Positions 13,301 to 25,116 of a stretch of 64,000 nucleotides of DNA are shown one piece after another (positions within the stretch are counted from its first letter, which is position 1; every line of letters begins with the position of its first letter). The stretch covers positions 312,001 through 376,000 of the forward strand of contig JAQGDQ010000021.1 in the NCBI GenBank assembly GCA_030141605.1, in the 5' to 3' direction. The notes beneath the pieces are model-generated. The model was given only the letters and a program-made list of their open reading frames with translations. It did no database searches and was not told where the DNA came from. The stretch is from Tubiluchus corallicola. Its lineage: Eukaryota > Priapulida > Priapulimorpha > Priapulimorphida > Tubiluchidae. The translations under genes were made by a program, and so were the position numbers.

Positions 13301-15590
13301 TAACTGCATACCTTGTAGTGTGTGTATCAGCGCTTAAGTTACAAGTATCAAAAGTTATCGTATGGTGTTATTTCATTCTTTGTTATCTTAAAAACAAACG
13401 GTTTGCTTTCAAATAAATCTGGGCATAATTTCAGAATGAATTCACAACTTTAAAGCATCCAGGTCATCCGTAGTGTTTGTTTTTGTGAGTGAATTACGAA
13501 TTTAGGACATTTTGTTTTAGACTTCTAGGCTATATAAGCTCTCTAGCGATTCCTTGTGTATAACGTATGAGCATTTGGTGAATGTTATGGTTGCTAGTGG
13601 TTAACCATAATGACATAGTGGTTAACGTAAGTTATAATGTAAATTACTGGATAATTCTTCACATTGAAGTGGGAACAAGGGAATAAATGACTTGCCACAC
13701 GAATGCACCAAGACTAGCTTGCTATTAAGCATCAAATATCGATTGGATAATACCTTTAAAAGCATTTAATAACTCTAATCTGTAGCTCAATAGCTTAATA
13801 TGTAATGGACAGACAGGATGGCAATTTGTCATTGCTACAACAGGCATTTATGAAATGAAGGTGATAACATAGGCTCGAGTTTGAGAGCTAAATCATTTTT
13901 CATGATGGCGCAACATTACGATAATACGATTTCACAACGTAGGAAACTTCTTATTTATTCATTGGGATTTTGTTGTGTGCAATTTAAGAATTTAGTATAT
14001 TTGTTATAGAGGTTTTGTCAGTCTGTAATTCTGCTTGCTACTTTCGTTGAAAGTCATGGAAATCCAAAAAATGACATTCTTGTTATTCTATGGTAAATAG
14101 TGTTGTACATGTTCAAAGTTATCTGTATTATGACCTCAATGTTTTATAAACTTTGCCAGTCCCCAAACCAGGATCGTACTCTCACTGGCATATGTTAATG
14201 TATCCGGTTGTATCTGAATTAAAATATAATTTATCAAGAATAATTCTTTGACAAAAGAAACCCTGAACTCGCAGAAGTGTCTCAACCTTATTTGGTTGTG
14301 TTGACGTCTCGTTGAACAAGAGAATTAGACGGAAGCAGAAGTGCCACTGTCTAGAACAAATTTCGCGGTGGTCACCCATCTGCTTCCTAACCAGACCAAC
14401 ACTATGCTGCTGCCTTGTTTAAAATCGAATGTGAATAAGTTTTTAACTACCAAAATTTCTCCTTCATAACAAAAACAGTACTTTCACAGCAAAAAAGTGG
14501 AGTTTCAACTTATTCCTGTTATAAAATGGTAGGAACACTTACGGAATGGTAAGCCTTTCCGCACCGGTTCTGTTTCTTTAAAAAATCCGTTATTTGTTCC
14601 TGGTTTAAACTTATTTTCTCTAATTTGTATCTGCACAGTATGAATATTATGAAACGCCATTCCGTTTATGTCATTTATTACGGCCAATGATGGGTAATAA
14701 TCTAGCTTGTGTGTGCAGGATCACTCTGAAATGGAATGCATTTTGGATTCCGTAACAGATTTTGCGCGATTTGTAATGATTTATTACGTCTCATTATAGT
14801 CGCTGACTGGTAATAAATTGGTTTCAGTGTGTTAGTGCTTGTTGATAACTTCCATCAATAAGTCAAGTGATCAAGTGTAAAGAAGCAGTGGAGCTTCACA
14901 ATGCTGTGCTGCTTTGTAAGGCTGCGTTCACACACAAATATGTATACATCTATGTTTAATGCTTCAGTGCCTTGCACACGAATATTGTGACAACGAAATC
15001 TAGCGTATTTAGCGAAAGCTTGGAGACTATTGCAGCACATTCGCAGTTCTGCGCACTACAAGCCACAGACTAGCACCTAATAGCAGAGTTCACTACTATT
15101 AATGATGATGGTTGTGGCAGAACTGAAATCTAGCAAACTGGCAGCGGTGTTTTGCCAACGTTCAGATGTGGTGCTTTTGCTAAAGGGGTTCAGAAACAAC
15201 GAGTAACAGCGAGAGACAATATTTGCTTTCTAAACCCACGTATATAAGTTTTGTAACATATTTCTACTGTACCAACAGAATTAATTTTTTCAGTGCACTT
15301 GATCAAAGTGCCTCCCAGGGCAGACTGCCCCTCTAACTTTGGTTATGCTACTGTGTCCGCATGTCCTCTTTCAATGAGGGAGATAGCCAAGGCCGTGCGA
15401 GAAGCAAAACTGCAGAGTTACATGTATAAGTGTTAGATTCTATTTAAAAAAAGACTTTGATTTATTTATTCTTTTATTTCAGCTCGTAGACATGCATACA
15501 TGGTAAAATAGTATACTGTACATAGATTTGAAAGTAAACCAATATTTTTCTTTCCCAGTATCCAAGCAGTAATATGTTAACATCTATTTA
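10324..15590. other. AK7 3' UTR and gene-free spacer
   Basis: No convincing exon, RNA gene or transposase is found. A short (ATATT)n tract lies at 12429-12459. An AATAAA near 11938 could end a long AK7 3' UTR. A stretch at about 15295-15350 resembles the end of a nonautonomous hAT-like repeat, but its partner terminus was not found. Confidence 0.4.
12429..12459. repeat. (ATATT)n microsatellite
   Basis: About five direct copies of a TTATA/ATATT pentamer. Confidence 0.7.
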
Positions 15591-15783
15591 AGTGGTGTTT
15601 ATGTAGATCCGGATGCGTATGCGGATGCGTTTCCATCTGTGAACAGCCTGTCGAAAGATAGATAGAAATACATATAGCTGCAGAAAAAGAATAACGCATA
15701 CGCAGGCTGCATAAACGGGTGCATTGAAAACAATATAAACCGATTTTATCTGTTCCGCATCCAGATGCTACGTAAATTCCACT
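15591..15783. mobile_element. MITE-like element with about 27-bp inverted termini
   Basis: The left end 15591-15617 (AGTGGTGTTTATGTAGATCC, then GGATGCG) and the right end 15756-15783 read as imperfect inverted repeats. Both contain AGTGG, a TTTA[TC]GTAG core and GGATGCG. The flanks TTA (left) and TTA (right) could be a 3-bp target duplication, which would suit PIF/Harbinger. There is no coding capacity. Confidence 0.6.
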
Positions 15784-16310
15784 TTAGTTTTATGATGTAA
15801 CTGCCTGTTACTGATTAGTAACTTCAAAAAGACGTGTTTATCTAATATGTCAGACAGCGCAGGGTTGTCTGTGCACCAATTTTTACCGTAAGGCAAGGAG
15901 AACTTCCTCTCATTATGCATTCAACTGATATTCATAAATACTTCAAAATACTCACGTTACAAATCGATTTATAATAAAGCCTTGAATCACATTTTTAAAT
16001 TAACATTGTAAAATTCTCAAAAAATCCCGCCTTTCCAAATTGCGTTTTCATGGCTGTTCAATGGGAAAAAGAGTTGACTGATTAACATAAAAAAAATTTC
16101 TCCAACTCCTGATTAAACCAGCCAATGTGAGCACGTGTCGAGAAAATAGCCGTGGAATCCCAAGACATCTTGAAACTCGATGCAAAACAATTTTTTGTCT
16201 CAGCTCTGACTGAAATAGTGCGCAAATGTGTAAGACGATCTTTCTATCTTTTGATCGTTCAAGTTCGATTCACTCTTTCGCCTTTGAGTCCCGCTGTTTT
16301 TCTGTCTGTA

Positions 16311-16368
16311 ATTTGCATTTAATTTGCATACGATTCGCCTCTAATTAACATTTAAATGTTAATTAGAG
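16311..16368. promoter_or_regulatory. Two POU octamers next to a 30-bp perfect palindrome
   Basis: ATTTGCAT (the inverse of the POU octamer ATGCAAAT) occurs at 16311-16318 and again at 16322-16329. A perfect palindrome follows at 16339-16368, centred on TTTAAA, with TAATTA homeodomain cores in both arms. CRE-like TGACGTAA (about 16550) and TGACGTCG (about 16665) lie downstream. The sites are seen in the sequence; that this is an enhancer is inference. Confidence 0.4.
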
Positions 16369-16746
16369 ACATTACTGCATTACCATGCACAGATAGTAAC
16401 TGAATAAAAATTAATGAAGGAGTTAATAGGGATTGTGAGGATGCGAATTTTATTTTAAATTGGTCCCTGGCGCGGAAACTTGGCGCTGTGACAGAAAGTT
16501 CACCTTGAATCGATGTGCTTTTATCGAATTAAAGTTGCCTGAACTTTGGTGACGTAATTTTCGGCGGTAACAAGCTAGGAAAACAACAATTAGCCGCACA
16601 TCAGACGTTATTAATCACAGGCTAAATGCCGTCTGGCTTTAAGCACGTAAACATCGCTTCATTGATGACGTCGCAGCCGCAGGCTGATAGTATGTTTAAG
16701 TTTTGTCACAGTATTTAATATGTATACATTTTCATTACATTTTGTA

Positions 16747-16813
16747 ATAGTAGTAGTAGTAATAACGGCAGCAGCAGTAGTAGTAGCAGTAGTAGTAGTA
16801 GTAGTAGTAGTAA

Positions 16814-16864
<51 letters not shown>

Positions 16865-16874
16865 CAGTAGTAGT

Positions 16875-16915
<41 letters not shown>

Positions 16916-16940
16916 CAGCAGCAGCAGCAGTAGTAGTAAT
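16747..16940. repeat. (AGT)n/(AGC)n trinucleotide repeat
   Basis: About 190 bp of interspersed AGT and AGC triplets. It creates artefactual poly-Val/poly-Ala and poly-Thr/poly-Ala ORFs on the two strands. Confidence 0.95.
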
Positions 16941-17004
16941 CGCTGTTAAATCCGGTTTCTGCACCTTGTGGTACACACCTTGCTATGACTAAACTAGATG
17001 AGGC

Positions 17005-18145
17005 TTTCCCTTACGTAATGGTAATAGTCCAAGAGCCCGTGACGAAATAACCTCCTTATCAGGAAAATAATTTTCGACCACTGCATATTGTAGGTATGGT
17101 TGTGGTATTTCACAAATGACTACCCGTTTGTCGTGGGAGCGGGCTTTCAGGGGGTACGCCATAAAAAATAGGTACACCACGAAAGACCTATAGCCTCCTC
17201 ATCACGAACATGATTTTCGACCACTGCATATCGTATGTATGACTCTGGCTTTCATGAAGCAACTGCATTCATGAAAAAAGAAAAGCTGCTCCCACTGAAA
17301 TTTTTAGAAAACTGCCCTGACATCCAAATAGCTTTTGCGTCAATTAGTGCTTGAACCATCAACATCATTGAGAAATTCACTTGCCAAATGTATGGCACAA
17401 CTCCCAAGCAGTTAAAGAAGCCAGAGTTATGAAGTTTATAGACACTTATCAGCCATTTTCCGAAGAAAAGCCATTAAGTATGATAAAAAGAATGGATGCG
17501 AGTGCAATGCCTCCATATAGATCAGTTCGCGCGTTAATTACATGAGACAAATGCCACAAGGGAATCACTATTATGTGATACACAACTTTACGTAATGGAA
17601 GCATTTATTCTACTAGTATTAATGCTGCTAATGAAGAAGAAGAAGATGATGATGATGATGATTCTAGTGGTATCGATGGTTTTGATATTGGGATAGCATT
17701 AACCTCAGTTGAAGTCAGTTTTCATTAAATCGTTTTTAATAAACTAGCATATCGTAATTACATTAAATTAGATTACCTTTTCAGCATAAATGCAGTATAA
17801 AACTTTACATTAGGTCAGTAAACTCTATAAAACTTCAAACGCGGCATTAGATTACTGATAGCTAAAACTAAGTTTGCTTGAATAGCTTGGTGATATTACA
17901 GTGTCTGGTGACTAATCCAAAAACATCCCAAACAAAATAATCCGTTTAGCTGTCAAAGGACAGACTTAGTACATAGGTCTACGATACAATTATGTAACGA
18001 GGTATCTGTTTTAGGACGTATCCCCTGAAATCCCTGCTCTCCCGAAAAACGGGTAATCATTTCTGGAATGACAGACTCACATCTGCGATACCTAGTGGTC
18101 GAAAAGTACGTTCGTGATGAGGAGTCTATATGCATTTGAGGAGTA
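17005..18145. mobile_element. Decayed unit flanked by inverted copies of a ~120-bp repeat
   Basis: A unit with the landmarks CCTCCTCATCACGAACATGA, TTTTCGACCACT, TACCCGTTT and TTTCAGGGGGTACG is present about 1.5 times in tandem on the + strand at 17005-17260. It appears again inverted at about 17945-18140. Between the arms lies a broken coding relic (17372-17728). The layout suggests an old DNA transposon. No intact transposase or target duplication is visible. Confidence 0.4.
17372..17728 (+). pseudogene. Broken ORF relic, family not recognised
   Basis: One frame reads 57 residues, including FIDTYQPFSEEKPLSMIKRM and DASAMPPYRSV, and stops at TGA 17543-17545. The same frame then meets a second TGA and resumes to end in an acidic tail: four Glu and six Asp codons (17634-17663), then SSGIDGFDIGIA, then TAA near 17726. 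The residue make-up looks like real, decayed protein rather than chance. I do not recognise the parent family. Its place between inverted repeats makes a transposon-carried ORF plausible. Confidence 0.35.
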
Positions 18146-20100
18146 CTTACATGTATTTTGAGGCGTACTTAATTGTGCGAAATCAAGTAAATCAGTCAGT
18201 CAGTCCGGCACTTATTTATGTAGTCATTCTCATTCGTTTATTAATTCATTCTCTCGCTTATTCCTTCATTCGCTGATTGATTCTGTCATTCATTCACGCA
18301 TTCTTTACCAGTACGACTAGGCGCAGTATTGGCTGTGCAGGAAATCACGTCTTTGCGCAGTAAGCCCACATAGTATCTTTCATACTGAACACATTCAACA
18401 CAGCGCATGTTGAACGCGTTTGTGTAGTGAAACCCCGCATTGCGTAATTCTTAATGGTGAAGCCAGTGTCAATGCTGTGTTTATATTGCGAATTGTAATC
18501 AGCGCAACGTAATTATGTAATTTTAATAGTTTTTTGCGATTTGCAAGTAAAGAGATACGACTAAATATATTTGTGAACCAAATGAGGCCGCATTAAACTA
18601 TTGCCAAACCGAAATTAAATTTTGAAATGAACTTCAGCTTTTCAATTTTCAGTGTCTAAAATACCATAAAGGTGCGCCAGACTTGAGTCAGTTACATATT
18701 TCGAGCGGTGCATTTTATGATTTTATAGTAAACTGTATAAGAGACAGTATCAATACAAACAGTAGTAGAAAAAATAGCTTTGATATACCATGTGACTTTT
18801 TTTCACCTGTAGACCACATATATCAGGTAAGTAATTAATCTTACTAAAACTGGACAAAATTGTTTGATTTGTTCTTTTAATTGGTGGATCTTTTTGCTTT
18901 TGTTTATTTGTTTGTTTCTTCATTTGTTTGCACATTGTTTGGCCTGTTTGTTCGTTTGTTTATTGTTTTAATTATTCGTTCATCCTTGATTGTCAGAGCT
19001 GTTTGTATGCTTTGATTGTTTACTTCAGCGAGTGGAAGAACTGAATGATCTGTGTATGTATTTAAGTTAAGCAATGCTGCATCTAGTTAATAAATGGATG
19101 GGTGGAAAAATTGGTACAAATATGGTATACATTAGAAACCTTAATATATATTTTCTTGATATACCCTTTTTCAATAACTTAACATAGAGATAATGATTAA
19201 CCAGTGTTACCGTTATTTAAAATTAAAGCAAAGAAAATCTAGATGGATAGGTTTCTATGCACGACATGCAAACACAATAAGATAATAAGAATATGTATAT
19301 ACTGTCCCTCAAACGCAATTCATAAAAATACACAGAAAGCTTGCTAAAAGGTACGTGAGGGTATAATAAACTCTGTGGCTAAAATTTGATGTTAACGATT
19401 CCGTAGCGCAAAACTTGGAAATACCATTATCAAGCAACTCAAATATTTTTTGTTGGTGGTGCACAGCTATATATTGGATAATCCCGGTATCTCGTATAAA
19501 TGAGCCATTGAAACTTTTTCTGCCGTAAAATCGTACGACGAATTTTTTCATTAATGCTACTTTATCTTTCGCAAAATTTAAATTGTTAGCTAAAATTGTT
19601 TAGAGCGGTCTTTAAATAACGTGGTGTTTAATTGATGAACGGGGAATAATGACATGAGATACGGCATCCGAGATGTGACTTTTTGACTTTTTTGATTTTT
19701 TTTACATCAAAAGTGTCATTCAATTTCGGCCATTCAGGACGTCGTCCAAAACTGATAAAACATTAAATAAAAAGTAATAGTACATATACTGAGTTTTTGT
19801 AAAAATAAGTGAAATGAAAACGCACAAATGCAAATATTGTTAATTAAAAAAGAAACTTTTTTGTTCAACCTTCTTCCACAATAAAAAAGAACTTTCAGAC
19901 TGTGTGAGTTTTTTAGAGAATAGTCTGCTTTTGTTCAGCCAGGTGCTCGTTGTCCTCGTCTTCGTTGTCATCGTAATTGTTAACAAATACATAGTAAGGC
20001 AACAATTAATGTACTTAGAAATAACATAAAAGAAATTAAACAAGCAAACAAACAAGTCAAAAATGTTTATAGTTCAACTATCAAATTAAAAATTTGCAAA
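18146..20100. other. Gene-free spacer with degenerate simple repeats
   Basis: Degenerate TTCA/TCAG tetramers at 18185-18300 and TTTG-rich sequence at 18895-18975. No coding exon is recognised. Confidence 0.5.
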
Positions 20101-20205
20101 AAACAAACAAACAAACAACTTTCTTGAATTTGAAAAAGGGAAGAAAAGAAAGAAGGAAAGGGATAAGATAGCAGAATAGATGAGAAGAGAAGAGAAGAGA
20201 AGAGG
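20101..20205. repeat. (AAAC)n and (AGAAG)n purine-rich tract
   Basis: AAAC repeats at 20101-20119, then purine-only sequence ending in (AGAAG)n at 20183-20205. Confidence 0.7.
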
Positions 20206-20477
20206 TAAATGGCCAAGAATAGAAGAGAGGAAAGTAAGGAAGAGGAGTCTTAGAAGACTCTAGTCTGCAAAACCATTAGGACACAGTGATATTCCTCATA
20301 TAAATTCGTAGTAAGTAGCAGAACCAATTTATTGTAATTAAATTTTAATAATTACACTGACATTTGCGTGGTTTTACGTACTACAACAAAAGAAAATTAA
20401 CACAAATAAATTCAGTCAGACGTTAAATAAGTGCTAATAAACTACATGCAGTGACAATAGAGAATGTTGCAAATTTA

Positions 20478-21085
20478 CTAAAATTTACTGTTGACAGTGC
20501 GAACCGCAAAAGGATAGAAAGAATTAAAAGTCCTTGTGGTCTTCGCGTTAAGTGAACGGCATCTACGGCCAGAGGGAGCATTTCAAAAAAATTATTACCA
20601 GAATGACATTCGTCATTAATGAAAACTTGTGCTCTTTTTGCGGCCCTCGTTTCATACAAATGTGCCATAAGTTGCTGTTTAATTCCTATTATTTTTGATG
20701 TGGATTTACAACCTGAAGCATTGCGATCTCTCTACGTGCTAGCGCCATACAAAACAGTGAGGGATGTTGTTAAGAAACTCTCATTACTGCCCCATAAAAA
20801 CTCTGTATCACAGCATTGGCAATGTTAAACGATTTAAGTTGTCTTAAAAAGTACAGACGTTGGCTGGCCTGTTTTACACAACATAGCACATTAGCTTCCC
20901 ATTTAACATCACGTGAAATTTTTGATTTGTACTATTAATAAGTAAAAGTAGTTTTCCATCAGGCTCTTTTCTAAAATCTATGATCATTCCTTTTGTTTTT
21001 GAAACGTTCAGTTCTAAATTATTCAGTTCGCATCATCGTACTAAATTTTGAACTTCTGAAAAATAACTATTCTCGTTGTTATTCA
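20478..21085 (-). mobile_element. Non-LTR retrotransposon, 3' end of RT ORF (decayed)
   Basis: Read on the minus strand, the end of a LINE-type reverse-transcriptase ORF is recognisable in three frames. From about 21065: CELNNLELNVSKTKGMIIDF. From about 20915: KQASQRLYFLRQLKSFNIAN. Then KRAQVFINDECHSGNNFFEM, and after a frameshift PSGRRCRSLNAKTT up to a TAG at 20478-20480. This run (NLxLNVxKTK, QRLYFLRQL, HPxxxLFELLPSGRRYRS, NSFxPxAVxxxN) is typical of the RT tail of Rex/CR1/RTE-like elements. There are at least three frameshifts or stops, and the element is truncated at its 5' side. Confidence 0.85.
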
Positions 21086-21879
21086 AATAAGGCAAGCTGC
21101 ATATTTTATACTTCATATTTCATAGCTCATACTTCCCTGAATATTTGAATTTTGTGTAACTGCAACTCTAAATTAGCCTTAATGGGAGGAACACGTTTTG
21201 AAATCCATTTCCCGCGTTAAATAGGAAACTGTTACTACAGTGGCCTGTTATTTGTAATACTTATGCTACTCAATATTCAGGAGCGTGTGTCTTTCGTAAA
21301 TCAGTTATATTGCTCACAAACGCCCATAACTTTTTCCATTGGTTTTGTAATTTTGTGCAAATTTTACTGCATGCATTCCCGGAAAAAAACAAAATACAAA
21401 TTCTGACGTATTATTATTAAACTTATTTATGTCGTATTTCAGGTTTTTTTCCATGTAGCTTTTACGTCTCTTTCAGGTTTCTTTTTTTTGTGTAAAAACT
21501 TTGTAATATAGCCAATATCCACGATCCAATGAGGCGTAACAAACTGATATTCCGTCTTCTAGAAACATTGGAAAAACTTGAAAAATACATGTACAAACAA
21601 TGGTTGTGATAAACTAGCAAGGATTCACCTCGAGACAGAAACTTGCTAAGATGCCCAATCTAGTCAGCATTTAGGCTGCATGTAAGTTTCTAAATTTGTT
21701 TGATAATCATGTTGCCAAGTTTACGGTTTCACTACTCAAGTCTGCTTAATCACCCTCAAGTCAAAGCAATGTCACTTTAGCTTTCTATCAGACTAATCTG
21801 GTAAAGCTTTAAATTTAATTATGCCGACGTGCATTTCAGTTGATATCAATGTTGCCCTTACAAGATTTTCTTTCAGCAT

Positions 21880-21978
21880 ACATTGAAGCATTTTATTGTA
21901 AGCCATTTTGTAATTATTGTTTAGTATCATTGAATGTACATTGCTTTTTGTGAGAAATATATCTAAATCTAAATGTAG
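21880..21978 (+). mobile_element. Probable LINE 3' tail with (ATCTAA)n end
   Basis: An AT-rich tail ends in short tandem ATCTAA units (about 21960-21976), the usual 3' signature of non-LTR elements with microsatellite tails. No ORF is attached. Confidence 0.35.
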
Positions 21979-22047
21979 TCTCTAACATGTGAAATGAAAC
22001 GGTTAGACAGTTTTTTCATGTTGGAACGTGAGAGTGTTTACTTCAAT

Positions 22048-22169
22048 CAAGGCCGTCTTAACACATGGGCACTTTGGGCAGTTACCGTTGGCCCACGATC
22101 ATAGGGACCCCATGCTAATCTGCTGCAATGCGTTGCCCGGGGGCCTATAATGCTGTTAAGACGGCCCTG
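22048..22169. mobile_element. hAT-type MITE, 122 bp
   Basis: Terminal inverted repeats of 16 bp with one mismatch (CAAGGCCGTCTTAACA at the left; the right end reads CAGGGCCGTCTTAACA on the other strand). Exact 8-bp target duplications ACTTCAAT flank it at 22040-22047 and 22170-22177. The 8-bp duplication and the CAGGGCCG-like terminus are hAT hallmarks. The interior is GC-richer than its surroundings and noncoding. Confidence 0.9.
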
Positions 22170-22209
22170 ACTTCAATACTTTGGGGTAAGAAGTCGCCCC
22201 TTATATAGA

Positions 22210-23395
22210 ATGTTACATAAAATCGCTCCTTATCTAAGAAGTCACATGTATATATGTGGTAGCTGTTCGTCGAAATTTTTGATACCCAATCCATCCTTTA
22301 CATCATTGAGGGCATTGGAGCTCGCGTCACGATCACATAATCACATAAGCGCTTTGTACTGCGGCAAAAATGCGTCTTTATCCGAGATTTGAAAAACTGG
22401 AAAATGTTTAAGAAGTGAATGTGTAGCGTTTGGGGCTGTTTATAACTTGCATAAGATCTGTTTTAAAATGTAGTACAATATTATACTATAGTGCAGGGGC
22501 CTTGGTTATAATGCAAGTTAGTATAAGTATATGGAACGTGTCACAGAAGCCCTATCTGCCCCCCCTCCATTTCTGTGTGGCTATTGCTCAAAACCTTACT
22601 GACAATCTGTAGTGGCTTAAATGCTTGAAATGAAGCGCGGCCAAGCAAACAGTTTTGCAAAAATCTTATCCACTTCATCATCCGCGTCTTTCCAACAATC
22701 TGATGGGCGGCTTACGGAAATTCCTATCAAGGAACGAAACGGGCAAAATGGCTGGAAAATCTTATCAGCATCTTGCTGTTTTGAAATGAACACATGCAGT
22801 GTGGCAAATGGTACTATGGATATATTCCGCGTCACTCGGCGGCATCAGAGTTTTTTCCTCAAGGAAAATGACATCAGTGCCAGGTTTTGCTAGCTGGTAT
22901 AATTACAATGGACAGCGGCAGCAGTAGCTGCAACAGCAGCCTGCAGCTGCTCAGCAGACAGCATGAAACGGCCACTATTGCGCCAATTAGACAACACGTT
23001 TACTGCTTAATAAAAACCTAATGGCCTGGTGCGAAGTCATACAGATTTTTACACAGTTTTAGATTTTTCAGGCCATAATGTTTTTACGATGATGAAAGGC
23101 TGCTTCAGGAAATTATGAAGTTGAATAGCCGAGTTTACGTGCGTCTCGGGTTTCGAAGCGAAAGCAAGACGGGATTCAGATTCGTTAAATTTTCGTTCGG
23201 TTTCCTCTTTACAGATTAATCTCTCTTGTGAGACATGATCCTTTCTTAGAGAGCTAGTATTAGAGGAGAGCTTAATGAAAATAATTGAAACTGCCAAAAT
23301 TGGCGTTTGTAGAAGGATTATTGGCAATTTTTCTTCCTTTAAAATAACAGCGAATCGGTGACCTTCTACTTTACGTCTTTGTCCCTCCCTCCCGT
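22210..23395. other. Spacer, no feature recognised
   Basis: Small ORFs exist on both strands (for example 22621-22893), but none has recognisable domains or exon-like borders. Confidence 0.4.
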
Positions 23396-23399
23396 CTCC

Positions 23400-23424
23400 T
23401 CTTTCTTTCTCTCTCTCTCTCTCT

Positions 23425-23471
<47 letters not shown>

Positions 23472-23547
23472 TGTCGTTGTCTCTGTTCACTCTCTCTCTC
23501 TCTCTCCGCTCTCTCTCTCTCTTCTCCCCCTCTCTTTCTCTCTCTTT

Positions 23548-23595
<48 letters not shown>
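23400..23595. repeat. (CT)n microsatellite
   Basis: About 195 bp of interrupted CT dinucleotides. It gives a spurious Ser/Leu ORF. Confidence 0.95.
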
Positions 23596-23598
<3 letters not shown>

Positions 23599-24167
23599 CT
23601 TTCTCTTCCTGTTTTTTTCTTTCTTTATTCTTCCAGTTTCTCTTTGAATTTCATCTTAATGTCCTATTCTGCTCTACACACGCTTCTTGCTTTCGCTATC
23701 CTGTCTGCTCATTCATCCTGATAATCAAGCAGCATTGGGTCGATAGACAACACCATAATTAGACGAATTTGTGAAGATGTTGCACTAGAAGTGGTTAATG
23801 AAACCACTCAGATCAATCCTCTAATAATCCCTCTCTGTCATCTCTCTCCTACTTCTGGCAAACAGACAAATTGACGAAAATGAGCAAATAAATGAATTTT
23901 AGCAAATAAAAACAAACAGACAAGCAAAAGTAAACAAACGCGCAAAGAAATGAGAAAACTGGTGGTTAAAGCGAAATTCAGACTAGAAAAAAGACTAGAA
24001 GAAAGGAAGGAAGAAAAGTGGGTTGAGCTATAAGATACTGAATAAGATACACGTAGTAAATAAATGAACAGGTAAAACAATAACTAAATGAGTGAATGAC
24101 TTAATGAATAAATGATAATATAAACGTATGAATTGGCGAATAAACGAATAAATAAGGAAATGTACGA

Positions 24168-24333
24168 ATAAATGAATGAATGAATGAATGAATGAATGAA
24201 TGAATGAATGAATGGATAAATGAACGAATGAATGAATGAACGAATGAATGAATGAATGAATGAATGAATGAATGAATGAATGAATGAATGAATGAATGAA
24301 TGAATGAATGAATGAATGAATGAATGAATGAAT
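24168..24333. repeat. (GAAT)n microsatellite
   Basis: About 40 copies of the tetramer with few interruptions. The flanks to about 24500 are degenerate AAAC/AATG-rich sequence. Confidence 0.95.
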
Positions 24334-24339
24334 ATGTAA

Positions 24340-25116
24340 AGCTAATAAATGAATAAAAAGGGGGGAAAGCAGGACGAAAAGAAAGGGAAAGGTATATAGA
24401 AAAACAAAAACATTCTGTCAAAGGAAAGAGTGAACAAATAGATGAGTAAACAAGCACACAAGCATAAACAAACAAACAAAAGTAAAATTAAGTCGAAAAA
24501 CTCTAGTAACACAACTACAGCAAATTCGTCCATTCATAACAATGTCACAGCTAATAGTTGATGTGATTTCACAACTCACAACAGCAAGAAACACTCCCAT
24601 TCTTACTTCCTGTCGTAATGACGTAACTTCCTATGGCTTCTTTTTCCTGACTTCAAAGTAACCCATCAATCGCCTACTCAAGAATGTCATTTATTGCACT
24701 TTTGTTTGTTTTCTCTTGTTTCGAGGAACTCGTCAACATCATTTGCTACCTGTATGGCTTCCCGCAACATCTGCTCCCTTTTCTGCTTACCTTTTGTCTT
24801 TTTCTTAGTTTATTACATGGCATGGAATTGTCGCACTTCAATGTACTTCAATTTATTATTGTGCATTTGTAAGCCATTGCAGAAAATTCGACGTCTTAGT
24901 CGTGATTATTTTTCCGTTTACTTCACCTTGGAGAATATTGCAGTGATGGTTTTGTGAATTTTGCTCGAGTTAGTGAAACTGTGTGTGGGTTGGCTCTTTT
25001 GTGCTGTTACCGCAATACTCTGTTAGTGTTCGCAGATATTCGTTAATTGTTTTCGAAGGGCTGAGAGTACAACTCCCGATCAGATTGAAAATCTGTTGGT
25101 GTAAGCAGTGTTATAA
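24340..25116. other. Spacer, no feature recognised
   Basis: Purine-rich flank of the microsatellite, then unremarkable sequence without exon signals. Confidence 0.4.

Noticed and set aside
16659-16992. Poly-Val/Ala and poly-Thr/Ala ORFs
   Set aside because: Both are readings of the (AGT)n/(AGC)n microsatellite on opposite strands.
22617-22893. Overlapping 72- and 90-codon ORFs on opposite strands
   Set aside because: No recognised domain, splice borders or repeats; likely chance.
23358-23762. Ser/Leu-rich 134-codon ORF
   Set aside because: Reading of the (CT)n microsatellite.
24101-24475. Ser-Phe-Ile-His repeat ORF on the minus strand
   Set aside because: Reading of the (GAAT)n microsatellite, not a repeat protein.
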